From the NCBI GenBank assembly GCA_030654555.1, contig JAURXG010000402.1:1-12249 (forward strand): a stretch of 12,249 nucleotides of DNA, in the 5' to 3' direction. Source of the stretch: Aquabacterium sp. GTDB taxonomy: Bacteria > Pseudomonadota > Gammaproteobacteria > Burkholderiales > Burkholderiaceae_C. The notes beneath the pieces are model-generated. The model was not told where the DNA came from. It ran no database searches and saw only the letters and a list, made by a program, of their open reading frames with translations. Positions 6,227 through 12,249 of this stretch are shown in pieces (position 1 is the first letter of the stretch; each line of letters begins with the position of its first letter). The position numbers were made by a program, and so were the translations under genes.

Positions 6227-7684
6227 ATGTCCGACCTGGCCTTCCTGCCCGCCCATGAACTGGCCCGCCGCATCCGCCGCAGGCAGGTGTCGGCCGTCGA
6301 GCTGCTGGACCTCTACCTCGACCGCATCCAGCGCCTGGGCGGGGCCATCAATGCGGTGGTGGTGCTCGATGCCGAGCGCGCCCGGCAGCGCGCCCGCGAC
6401 GCCGACGAGGCGCTGGCGCGCGGCGAGACCTGGGGCCCGCTGCACGGCGTGCCGATGACGGTCAAGGAATCGTTCAACATCACCGGTCTGCCCACCACCT
6501 ACGGCTTTGCGGACTACGCCGACAACATCGCCACCAGCGACGCGCTGACGGTGCAGCGGCTGCAGGCCGCCGGCGCGGTGATCTTCGGCAAGACCAACGT
6601 GCCGGTGTCGCTGGCCGACTGGCAGAGCTTCAACCCGGTCTATGGCACCACCGGCAACCCCTGGGACACGGGCCGCACGCCGGGTGGATCGTCGGGCGGA
6701 TCGGCGGCGGCGCTGGCCGCGGGCTTCACCGCGCTGGAGCTGGGCAGCGACATCGGCGCGTCGATCCGCAACCCGGCGCATTACTGCGGCGTGTGGGGCC
6801 ACAAGCCCACCTGGGGCGTGGTGCCCATGGCCGGGCACGAGCTGACGCCGCAGGCCAATGCCGACCACTTCGACATCGCCGCCGTCGGCCCGCTGGCGCG
6901 CAGCGCCTACGACCTGGCGCTGGCGATGGACATCCTCGCCGCGCCGCTGCAGATGACGACGCCGATGGGCCGGATCCCGCTGGCCTGGCGCGACCGCGGA
7001 ACGCCGCCGCACCGCCTGCGCGTGGCGCTGCTGTTCGACGACGCCGAGGCCGAGGTCGATGCCAGCGTGCAGGCTGCGCTGCACGCGCTGGCCGACTTCC
7101 TGCGCAGCCGCGGCCTGGCGGTGACCGAAGGCGCCCGGCCGGTGGACAGCGCCGAGGCCAACGACGTCTACACCCACCTGCTGCGCGCGGCCACCGGCTC
7201 GCACTACGACGACGCCACCTATGCCACCGCCCAGGCCCGCGCCGCCACCTACGCGCCGGGCGACCGCAGTTATGCCGCGCGGCACTTTCGCGGCAACACC
7301 TATTCGCACCGCGACTGGGTGCAGATGGACGCGCGCCGCGAGCGCCTGCGCCAGCAGTGGGCGGCGTTCTTCGAACACCACGACCTGCTGGTCTGCCCGG
7401 TGGCCACCACGCCGGCCTTCGCCCACAACCAGCAGGGCGAGCGCTGGGACCGCATGATCCCGGTCAACGGCCACACCCAGCCCAGCACCGACGCGCTGTT
7501 CTGGGCCGGCTACCCCGGCATCGTGGGCCTGCCGGCCACCGCCGTTCCGCTGGGCCTGAGCGCGCAGGGCCTGCCGGTGGGGGCGCAGGTCATCGGGCCG
7601 GCCTTTGCCGACCCCGAGTGCCTGCGCTTCGCGCAGTGGCTGGAGCGCGAGTACCGCGCCTTCGTGCCGCCGCCCGGGCTGTGA
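6227..7684 (+). CDS. Amidase (amidase-signature family hydrolase)
   Basis: 485 residues, full length. ATG 6227 has GAGGTG (6215-6220) six bases upstream and gives the family opening MSDLAFLPAHELARRIRRRQVSAVEL. The Ser-cisSer-Lys triad is complete: K80 in MTVKES, S155 in GGSSGGSAAA (153-162) and S179 in GSDIGASIRNPA (173-184). The spacings of 75 and 24 residues equal those of fatty acid amide hydrolase. The C-terminal GLPVGAQVIGP and the PECLRFAQWLEREY helix are also typical. It hydrolyses a carboxylic amide to acid and ammonia or amine; the substrate is unknown and it may not be acetamide-like. It is not GatA: no gatB or gatC is near and the sequence resembles catabolic amidases. One oddity is alanine at 178, where glycine (GGS) is usual before the nucleophile. 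It is cytoplasmic, with no signal peptide. Its divergent partner is another amide-bond hydrolase. Confidence 0.94.
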   Translation: MSDLAFLPAHELARRIRRRQVSAVELLDLYLDRIQRLGGAINAVVVLDAERARQRARDADEALARGETWGPLHGVPMTVKESFNITGLPTTYGFADYADNIATSDALTVQRLQAAGAVIFGKTNVPVSLADWQSFNPVYGTTGNPWDTGRTPGGSSGGSAAALAAGFTALELGSDIGASIRNPAHYCGVWGHKPTWGVVPMAGHELTPQANADHFDIAAVGPLARSAYDLALAMDILAAPLQMTTPMGRIPLAWRDRGTPPHRLRVALLFDDAEAEVDASVQAALHALADFLRSRGLAVTEGARPVDSAEANDVYTHLLRAATGSHYDDATYATAQARAATYAPGDRSYAARHFRGNTYSHRDWVQMDARRERLRQQWAAFFEHHDLLVCPVATTPAFAHNQQGERWDRMIPVNGHTQPSTDALFWAGYPGIVGLPATAVPLGLSAQGLPVGAQVIGPAFADPECLRFAQWLEREYRAFVPPPGL

Positions 7685-7692
7685 GGGGGCGC

Positions 7693-7722
7693 GGCACCGG
7701 CGCCGGTCAGGCGTGCGGTGCC
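7693..7722. terminator. Possible terminator: nested inverted repeats at convergent stops
   Basis: GGCACCG (7693-7699) is complementary to CGGTGCC (7716-7722). Inside it lies the 12-bp palindrome ACCGGCGCCGGT (7696-7707), which overlaps the kinase stop codon. The gap between the two stop codons is 22 bases. No T-run is visible. Alternative folds compete, so this is a location-based call. Confidence 0.35.
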
Positions 7723-10700
7723 GGACCGAACAGCTCGTCGAGCGAGCGCAGGAAGGCCGACAGGTCCAGCGGCTTGGTCCAGTAGTCCTCGACGCCCGAT
7801 TCACGGGCGCGGTGGATGTCGTCGGGCATGGCATTGGCACTCAGCGCGATGCAGCGGATGCCGCGGGTGGCCGGGTCGGCGCGCAGGCGGCGCAGCACCT
7901 CGTGGCCGTCCATGTCGGGCAGCTGCATGTCCAGCAGGATCAGCACCGGCTGCTCGTCGCGCGCCAGCGCCAGGCCGCTGGCGCCATCGGGTGCGCTGAA
8001 CAGCGTGAGGTCGGGCCGCTGCTTGACCAGCTCGCTGACGATCAGCAGGTTCAGCTCGTTGTCCTCGATGTAGAGCAGCCGCTTGCCGCCTGGCAGGGGC
8101 AGCGCCGGCAGCGGCGCGCCTTCGGCGAAGCCCGCGGGCCGGGCGCGTGGTGCGGCGCTGCGCTGCAGGCTCAGCTCGAACACGCTGCCGGCGTCCGGCC
8201 GGCTGCTCACCTGCACCGTGCCGCCCATGTGCTGCACCGAGGCCTGCACGATCGCCAGGCCGATGCCGGTGCCGGTGATGCCCTCGCGCTCCAGCCCCAG
8301 CCGGTTGAACGGCTCGAACAGGTGCAGCATCTGCTCGTCGGTCAGGCCGCGGCCGGTGTCTTCCACGCGCAGCAGCAGCCAGGGGCCGCTGGGCTCGGCG
8401 CTCACCGTCACGCGGCCGCCCGGCCGGTTGTACTTGATGCCGTTGCTCAGCAGGTTCAGCAGCACCTGGCGCAGCCGCGCCGGATCGGCCAGGGCCCAGC
8501 CGTCCAGGGTGCCCAGTTCCACGCTGACCCCGTGCTCCTGCGCCAGCAGCTCCACCAGCGGCAGGCTGGTGTGCACCAGCGGGGCCAATGCCACCGGCTG
8601 CAGCGACAGCGGCAACTCACCCGATTCGAGGCTGGACAGCTCGAGCACGTCGTCGATCAGCGCCAGCAGGTGCTCGCCCGAGGCCTGCACATGCTCGACC
8701 CGGCGGCGCCAGGTCTGGGGGTCGGGCGCGGTGCCGGGCGGGGTTTCGGCCAGCAGCAGCTGGCTGAAGCCCAGCACCGCATTCAACGGCGTGCGCAGCT
8801 CGTGGCTGATGCGCGCCAGGAAGCGCGACTTGGCCTGGCTCTCGCGCTGCGCCAGCAGGCGCTCCTGCCGGGTGGCGGCGGCATTGCGCGCGTCGGTGAT
8901 GTCCCAGTTGATGCCGATGCGGCGCACGGTCTGGCCGCTCTCGTCGCGCACCGGGGCCGAGCGCGAGGCCAGCCAGCGCACCGTGCCGTCGGGCCAGACC
9001 ACGCGGAACTCGGTGTTGGTCGGCGCGTCGTCCTCCAGCGCGGCGCGCAGCTGGCGCGCGTAGGTTTCGCGGTCGGCCGGGTGCAGCCACTCCACCATGT
9101 CGGCGGTGGCCACCAGGCCGGGCGGGCGGTTGAAGCCGCGCAGCCTGAACATCTGCTCGTCCCACCAGCCGGTGCCGGCGTCGGGCGCGGATTCCCAGGT
9201 GCCGATGCCGGCGCCGCGGGCGGCCAGTGCGGCCCGCTCGGTGGCCTGGCGCAGGCGCTCCTCGGTGGCGTAGCGCGCGGTCACGTCGAGCATCACGCCG
9301 TGCAGGTGGCGCTGGCCGCCGCTGCCGCTGATCGACGACCGCGTGGCCAGCCGCCGCACCTGCCCATCAGCGCCGACGACGCGCAGATCCATGTCGAGCA
9401 GGCCGTCTGCGCGCTGCAGCAGCAGCTGCAGGTTCTCGGTCACCATGGCGCGATCGGCCTCGTGCACATGCTGCGCCAGGTAGCCCGCCAGGTCGGGGGG
9501 GGGCTGGTCTGGCCCCAGCCCGTGCAGCGCACGCATCTGCTCGTCCCAATGCGTCACCGGCGGCGTCGACAGCTGCACGCTCCACACGCCCACGCCCGCC
9601 GCGGCGGTGGCCATCTCCAGGCGCTGCGCCAGGTCCAGCGCACGCTGCTGCTGGTCGAAGCGCTCGCTCAGGTCGAGCGCCACGCCCACATGGCCGATCA
9701 AGCGGCCCTGCGGATCACGCTGGCGCACCCGGCGGGTGAGCAGGTAGCGCCAGCGGCCGTCGGGTTGGCGGCAGCGCAGGCCCAGGTCGATCGGCGCCGC
9801 GTCGTCGGCGCCCGCGGCACGCTCGCGCACGGCATGGGCGGCCTGCACCTGGGCCTGCATCGCCAGCAGGTCGTCGGGGTGCAACTGCCCGGCCACCTGG
9901 CTCAGCGGCAGGCCGTCGGGCTGCGGCGGCAGCCCCGTCAGGGCCCAGCCGAGATCGGTGGTGTAGACCTTGCTCGTGTCGAAGTCGTGCCGCCACACGG
10001 CGACGTCGGCCAGCGCGATCGCCAGGTTCAGCCGGGCCTGTGTCTCGTCGGCATCGCGGGCCAGGGTCACGGTCTCGGTGTCGTCGACCATCATGCCCAT
10101 CACCTGCGCGGGCCGGCCGTCGGCGCCGGGCAGCACCTGCCACAGCGAGCGCACATGGCGCGGCTGGCCATCGGCGCCCATCAGCCGCCAGCGGTGGCTG
10201 TAGGCGCCCGGCACACCCAGCGATTGCAGGTACCGGCAGCTCACCTCGTCGCGATCGTCGGCATGCGCCACCGTCATCGCCTGGGCCAGCGGCAGCGCAC
10301 CAGGCCGGGGGGCCAGCCCGAGGAAAGACCAGATCTGCGCGTCCCAGTGGCGTTCGCCAGTGCACAGATCGTGCGTCCAGATGCCGAAGCACCCCAGCGA
10401 CTTGGCCAGCGCCAGTTGCCCGGCGGCGTCGAGTCCGTCGACCGTGTCGGCGGTGGCGGTGGCGGTGGCGGTGGCGGTGGCGGTGGCGGTGGCGGTGGCG
10501 GTGTCGGGCTGCAGCGTGATCACCCGCATCGCGCCGTGGCGGCGCTGGCCCAGCCGTCCCGCCAGGGCCCGGCCGGCGGCGGTGCGCACCCGCAGCGGCT
10601 GCGGATCGACATCGTCGCCGGCCTGCAGTCGGGCGGCCAGCGCGGCGTGGCCCGCGCGCAGCCCGAGCAGGTCGACCAGCGGGCGCCCGAAGGCATCGGC

Positions 10701-10904
10701 CGGTGCCAGACCGGTGGCGGCCTCGAAGGCCGCGTTGGCGCCCAGCCACCGGCCCCGCAGGTCGGCCCAGGCGACCGGCACCGGCAGCAGGTGGTAGGCC
10801 TGGGTGTCGACCGCGTCGGCCTCGACCGCGCCCACCAAGCCGGCAGGGGCCGAGGCCGGTGCGGTGGTGTCGGGCGACAGGGGTTCGGCGCGGGAGGCGG
10901 GCAT
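7707..10904 (-). CDS. Soluble hybrid sensor histidine kinase, multi-PAS with C-terminal receiver
   Basis: 1065 residues from ATG 10904; the frame stays open to a TTG at 10952, and neither start has a good Shine-Dalgarno. Domains: a degenerate PAS (~35-130), a Thr-Ala linker (135-152), then four PAS_3-like units (~165-285, 290-415, 425-545, 555-672) ending in GxxxDxT/S-type motifs such as GINWDITDAR. The kinase core has the H-box ISHELRTPLN (699-708, H701), N-box NLLSNGIKYN (817-826), G1 DTGRGL (849-854) and G2 GTGIGL (878-883). The receiver (~941-1058) has E947/D948, phospho-acceptor D992 in LLDMQLPDMDG, S1022 and K1044. All key residues are present, so autophosphorylation and phosphotransfer to its own receiver are expected. 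No membrane segment or signal peptide is seen, so it senses a cytoplasmic cue. No DNA-binding response regulator is adjacent, so the output partner is elsewhere. Two slippage-prone tracts lie in the gene. Confidence 0.93.
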   Translation of the reverse strand: MPASRAEPLSPDTTAPASAPAGLVGAVEADAVDTQAYHLLPVPVAWADLRGRWLGANAAFEAATGLAPADAFGRPLVDLLGLRAGHAALAARLQAGDDVDPQPLRVRTAAGRALAGRLGQRRHGAMRVITLQPDTATATATATATATATATADTVDGLDAAGQLALAKSLGCFGIWTHDLCTGERHWDAQIWSFLGLAPRPGALPLAQAMTVAHADDRDEVSCRYLQSLGVPGAYSHRWRLMGADGQPRHVRSLWQVLPGADGRPAQVMGMMVDDTETVTLARDADETQARLNLAIALADVAVWRHDFDTSKVYTTDLGWALTGLPPQPDGLPLSQVAGQLHPDDLLAMQAQVQAAHAVRERAAGADDAAPIDLGLRCRQPDGRWRYLLTRRVRQRDPQGRLIGHVGVALDLSERFDQQQRALDLAQRLEMATAAAGVGVWSVQLSTPPVTHWDEQMRALHGLGPDQPPPDLAGYLAQHVHEADRAMVTENLQLLLQRADGLLDMDLRVVGADGQVRRLATRSSISGSGGQRHLHGVMLDVTARYATEERLRQATERAALAARGAGIGTWESAPDAGTGWWDEQMFRLRGFNRPPGLVATADMVEWLHPADRETYARQLRAALEDDAPTNTEFRVVWPDGTVRWLASRSAPVRDESGQTVRRIGINWDITDARNAAATRQERLLAQRESQAKSRFLARISHELRTPLNAVLGFSQLLLAETPPGTAPDPQTWRRRVEHVQASGEHLLALIDDVLELSSLESGELPLSLQPVALAPLVHTSLPLVELLAQEHGVSVELGTLDGWALADPARLRQVLLNLLSNGIKYNRPGGRVTVSAEPSGPWLLLRVEDTGRGLTDEQMLHLFEPFNRLGLEREGITGTGIGLAIVQASVQHMGGTVQVSSRPDAGSVFELSLQRSAAPRARPAGFAEGAPLPALPLPGGKRLLYIEDNELNLLIVSELVKQRPDLTLFSAPDGASGLALARDEQPVLILLDMQLPDMDGHEVLRRLRADPATRGIRCIALSANAMPDDIHRARESGVEDYWTKPLDLSAFLRSLDELFGPAPHA
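9495..9503. repeat. G9 homopolymer inside the kinase gene
   Basis: Nine consecutive G on the plus strand (C on the coding strand) encode P468-P469-P470, between Q467 and D471 in the linker of the fourth PAS unit. A gain or loss of one base would frameshift the kinase before its catalytic core. Confidence 0.95.
10449..10502. repeat. (GGCGGT)9 hexanucleotide array in the kinase gene
   Basis: Nine perfect GGCGGT units (54 bases) read ACCGCC on the coding strand and encode (Thr-Ala)9, residues 135-152, just after the first PAS-like domain. Because the unit is 6 bases, copy-number change keeps the frame and alters only linker length by two residues per unit. Confidence 0.97.
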
Positions 10905-11033
10905 GCGGGGCAGAACAGGGCGGGCGCCCCGGATGGGTGATGCGGTCGGCAAGGCGGTGGACGGGGCGGCGGACGGGGCGCCGCTGCAGGCCCGCCGCAG
11001 ACCGAAAGTCTAATGGCCCGCGGGCGCCCGGAC

Positions 11034-11061
11034 TTGCCGGCCCGGGCCGGGCCGGCACAAT
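11034..11061 (+). promoter_or_regulatory. Candidate sigma70 promoter for a leaderless dioxygenase mRNA
   Basis: TTGCCG (11034-11039) and CACAAT (11056-11061) are 16 bases apart. The -10 ends six bases before ATG 11068, so the expected transcription start is the A of the ATG itself. The gene has no Shine-Dalgarno, which fits leaderless initiation. Confidence 0.5.
11035..11057. promoter_or_regulatory. 23-bp perfect dyad, operator candidate
   Basis: TGCCGGCCCGG (11035-11045) is the exact reverse complement of 11047-11057, around a single central G (11046). It fills the spacer between the proposed -35 and -10 and overlaps both, the usual place for a repressor site. Only the outer T-A pair is not G/C, so a chance GC palindrome cannot be excluded. 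Confidence 0.45.
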
Positions 11062-11067
11062 CCGCGC

Positions 11068-11820
11068 ATGCCGCTGCCACCACCGCTCACCGCCCTCCTT
11101 CAACTCGACGCCCAACTCGCCGGCAGCGGCTACGCGGTGCTGGACGCGCCTTCGCTGGCCCGCCTGGCCGGCGTGCAGACCGAGGCGTTGGCCACCTGGG
11201 CCCCGCTGTGGGACGACCTGCCGCCCGATGGCTTCCTGAAGGACGGCGGGCGCTACCGGCGCCGGCGCCACGGCTGCTTCGTGGTGCATCCACAGGCCGG
11301 CCGCATCGAGCCGATGCCGCACCGCGCGCACTGGCAGCCGGTCGAATACAACGCGCTGCACGGCGGCATCGAGCGCTGGTTCGAGCCGCTGCACCCGGCG
11401 ATGGCCGAGTCCCCCGTCTGGGCCAGGCTGCTGTGTGCGCTGGCCGCACTCAGCGCCCGGCTGCATGGCGGCGACGCTCAAGCACCCTGTTACGTCGAGG
11501 CGCACCCGTTTCGCATCGACACCACCGACGGCATCGGCCGCCCCACGCCCGAGGGCGCGCACCGCGACGGCGTCGACCTGGTGGTGGTGATCCTGGTCTC
11601 GCGGGTGGGCATCAAGGGCGGCGAGACGCGGGTGTTCGACGCGCGCGGCCCGCAGGGCCTGCGCTTCACCCTCACCGAGCCGTGGAGCGCGCTGCTGCTC
11701 GACGACGAACGCGTGATCCACGAGAGCACGCCGATCCAGCCGATCGACCCGGCCGGCGGTGGCCACCGCGACACGCTGGTGCTGACCTTCCGGCGCGGGG
11801 GCTTCCAGGGGCCGGCCTGA
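11068..11820 (+). CDS. 2-oxoglutarate/Fe(II) dioxygenase, amino-acid hydroxylase type (2OG-Fe_Oxy_2 / BsmA-like)
   Basis: 250 residues, the usual length for this family, which includes bacterial isoleucine/leucine hydroxylases and BsmA. These enzymes couple decarboxylation of 2-oxoglutarate to hydroxylation of a free amino acid. Motifs: DGFLKDGGRYRRRRHGCFVV (54-73), PHRAHWQPVEYNALHGG (84-100), RWFEPL (103-108), then the jelly-roll core. Iron ligands are H165 and D167 (GAHRDGVD) and H218 (VIHESTPI); R234 in HRDTLVLTFR is placed to bind the 2-oxoglutarate carboxylate. The substrate is not readable from sequence. ATG 11068 is the first in-frame start and sits at the predicted transcription start; there is no Shine-Dalgarno. 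It is cytoplasmic. The PLP dehydratase follows 59 bases later on the same strand, so a pathway link is possible. Confidence 0.88.
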   Translation: MPLPPPLTALLQLDAQLAGSGYAVLDAPSLARLAGVQTEALATWAPLWDDLPPDGFLKDGGRYRRRRHGCFVVHPQAGRIEPMPHRAHWQPVEYNALHGGIERWFEPLHPAMAESPVWARLLCALAALSARLHGGDAQAPCYVEAHPFRIDTTDGIGRPTPEGAHRDGVDLVVVILVSRVGIKGGETRVFDARGPQGLRFTLTEPWSALLLDDERVIHESTPIQPIDPAGGGHRDTLVLTFRRGGFQGPA

Positions 11821-11866
11821 GCGCTGCGGGTGACGCGGCGCAAGTCGGGGGTGCCGCCGCCGTCGT

Positions 11867-11872
11867 TATGCT
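11867..11872 (+). promoter_or_regulatory. Weak -10 candidate before the dehydratase gene
   Basis: TATGCT ends seven bases before ATG 11880, giving a predicted start at or next to the A of the ATG. There is no recognisable -35 at the right distance and no Shine-Dalgarno. It could be a second leaderless start, or the gene could be read through from the dioxygenase. Confidence 0.25.
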
Positions 11873-11879
11873 TGGCGGC

Positions 11880-12249
11880 ATGACCGCACTCGCCATCCAG
11901 TTCGCCGACATCGAAGCCGCCGCCGCCCGCCTGCAGGGCGTGGCCCACCGCACGCCGGTGCTGCGCTCGCGCACCGCCGATCAGCGCACCGGCGCGCAGG
12001 TGTTCTTCAAGGCCGAGAACCACCAGCGCATGGGCGCCTTCAAGTTCCGCGGCGGCTACAACGCGCTGGCCCAGTTCACGCCGGCGCAGCGCAAGACCGG
12101 CGCGCTGGCCTTCAGCTCGGGCAACCATGCCCAGGCCGTGGCGCTGTCGGGCCGGCTGCTGGGCATCCCCACGGTGATCGTGATGCCGCAGGACGCGCCC
12201 GCCGCCAAGCTGGCCGCCACCCGCGCCTACCAGGCTGGCCAGCCGGGCA
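11880..12249 (+). CDS. PLP-dependent threonine/serine dehydratase (5' part only)
   Basis: 123 codons are visible and the gene runs off the right edge. It is a fold-type II PLP enzyme of the threonine dehydratase / serine racemase / threo-3-hydroxyaspartate ammonia-lyase group. ATG 11880 gives the normal start MTALAIQFADIEAAAARLQG. Motifs: HRTPVLRS (23-30), FFKAENHQRMGAFKFRGGYNAL (42-63) with PLP-binding K55, and the phosphate/substrate loop SSGNHAQAVA (79-88), then GIPTVIVMPQDAPAAKLAATRAY (95-117). The reaction would be removal of water and ammonia from a beta-hydroxy amino acid to give a 2-keto acid. The C-terminal part that would show an ACT domain (biosynthetic IlvA) or its absence (catabolic or hydroxyaspartate type) is missing. 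The opening KAEN[HF]QRxGAFKFRG resembles the short, ACT-less group. It follows the dioxygenase gene by 59 bases. Confidence 0.9.
   Translation, partial: MTALAIQFADIEAAAARLQGVAHRTPVLRSRTADQRTGAQVFFKAENHQRMGAFKFRGGYNALAQFTPAQRKTGALAFSSGNHAQAVALSGRLLGIPTVIVMPQDAPAAKLAATRAYQAGQPG

Larger units (their letters stand above)
10905..11067. other. Divergent intergenic region between kinase and dioxygenase genes
   Basis: 163 bases, GC-rich except for AAAGTCTAAT near 11005-11014. The right end holds the dioxygenase promoter and dyad, listed separately. For the kinase, TAGACT on the minus strand (around 11008-11013) is a weak -10 candidate without a matching -35. The alternative TTG start (10952) lies inside this region. 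Confidence 0.5.

Noticed and set aside
6227..7684. GatA subunit of the tRNA amidotransferase
   Set aside because: No gatC or gatB is adjacent, and the N-terminal and post-signature segments (NPAHYCGVWGHKPTWG) resemble catabolic amidases.
6059..7840. Upstream continuation of the peptidase frame on the minus strand, open to 7840
   Set aside because: It is antisense to the amidase gene, which has an intact catalytic triad and its own Shine-Dalgarno. The peptidase family starts at MKLVIAQMKHETNTFSP (6058), which has a good GAGGAG site.
10449..10502. Repeat array considered as a CRISPR or iteron
   Set aside because: Units are 6 bases, contiguous, without spacers, and in frame within a coding sequence.
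7605..10940. Plus-strand open frame of over 1,100 codons opposite the kinase gene
   Set aside because: Its translation is His/Gln/Arg/Ala-rich with no domain. High GC with third-position bias removes stops from antisense frames. The minus strand carries all kinase motifs.
9715..11766. Minus-strand frame crossing the kinase 5' end, the intergenic region and the dioxygenase gene
   Set aside because: It overlaps two well-supported genes in other frames and has Arg/Ala/Gly-rich antisense composition. No conserved motif is visible.

Overview
The window is about 70% GC, with strong G/C third-position bias and densely packed genes. The gene families present (Bug-type solute-binding protein, M81/MlrC peptidase, ECF sigma factors with DGPF partners, multi-PAS hybrid kinase) fit a betaproteobacterium of the order Burkholderiales, probably the Rubrivivax/Leptothrix/Ideonella side. 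The taxon is inferred from style and gene content; there is no rRNA or other marker gene here. I see no tRNA, rRNA, CRISPR array, insertion sequence, phage gene or attachment site. No stretch longer than 300 bases lacks a gene.

Layout, left to right. (1) 1-440: 3' end of an ECF sigma factor with a TPR-like C-terminus. (2) 538-1527: an exported Bug-family solute-binding protein. (3) 1758-3969: an apparent operon of a VOC/glyoxalase-fold protein, a DGPF (YCII-related) protein and a complete ECF sigma factor with the same C-terminal domain as gene 1. This is the arrangement known for the ECF42 group, and an ECF42-like promoter candidate lies upstream at 1645-1672. (4) 4049-4513: a small exported Tyr/Pro-rich protein ending in three Asp-rich, calcium-loop-like repeats. 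(5) 4568-6058 (minus) and 6227-7684 (plus): a divergent pair, an M81/MlrC-type metallopeptidase and an amidase-signature hydrolase; both families cleave amide bonds. (6) 7707-10904 (minus): a soluble hybrid histidine kinase with about five PAS domains and a C-terminal receiver. It carries two slippage-prone tracts, a (GGCGGT)9 array and a run of nine G. (7) 11068-11820: a 2-oxoglutarate/Fe(II) dioxygenase of the amino-acid hydroxylase type. Its ATG lies at the predicted transcription start of a promoter that contains a perfect 23-bp dyad. (8) 11880-end: the 5' part of a PLP-dependent threonine/serine (or hydroxyaspartate) dehydratase.

How the parts may work together. The VOC-DGPF-sigma set is probably one self-regulated unit, and its signal is unknown. 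The solute-binding protein, peptidase and amidase could serve uptake and hydrolysis of a small amide or carboxylate, but nothing in the sequence names the substrate. The dioxygenase and dehydratase could hydroxylate an amino acid and then dehydrate the product; this is a guess from adjacency. The most distinctive items are the TPR-bearing sigma module with its promoter candidate, the operator-like dyad before the dioxygenase gene, and the paired mutable tracts in the kinase. I found no clear evidence for a wholly new system.
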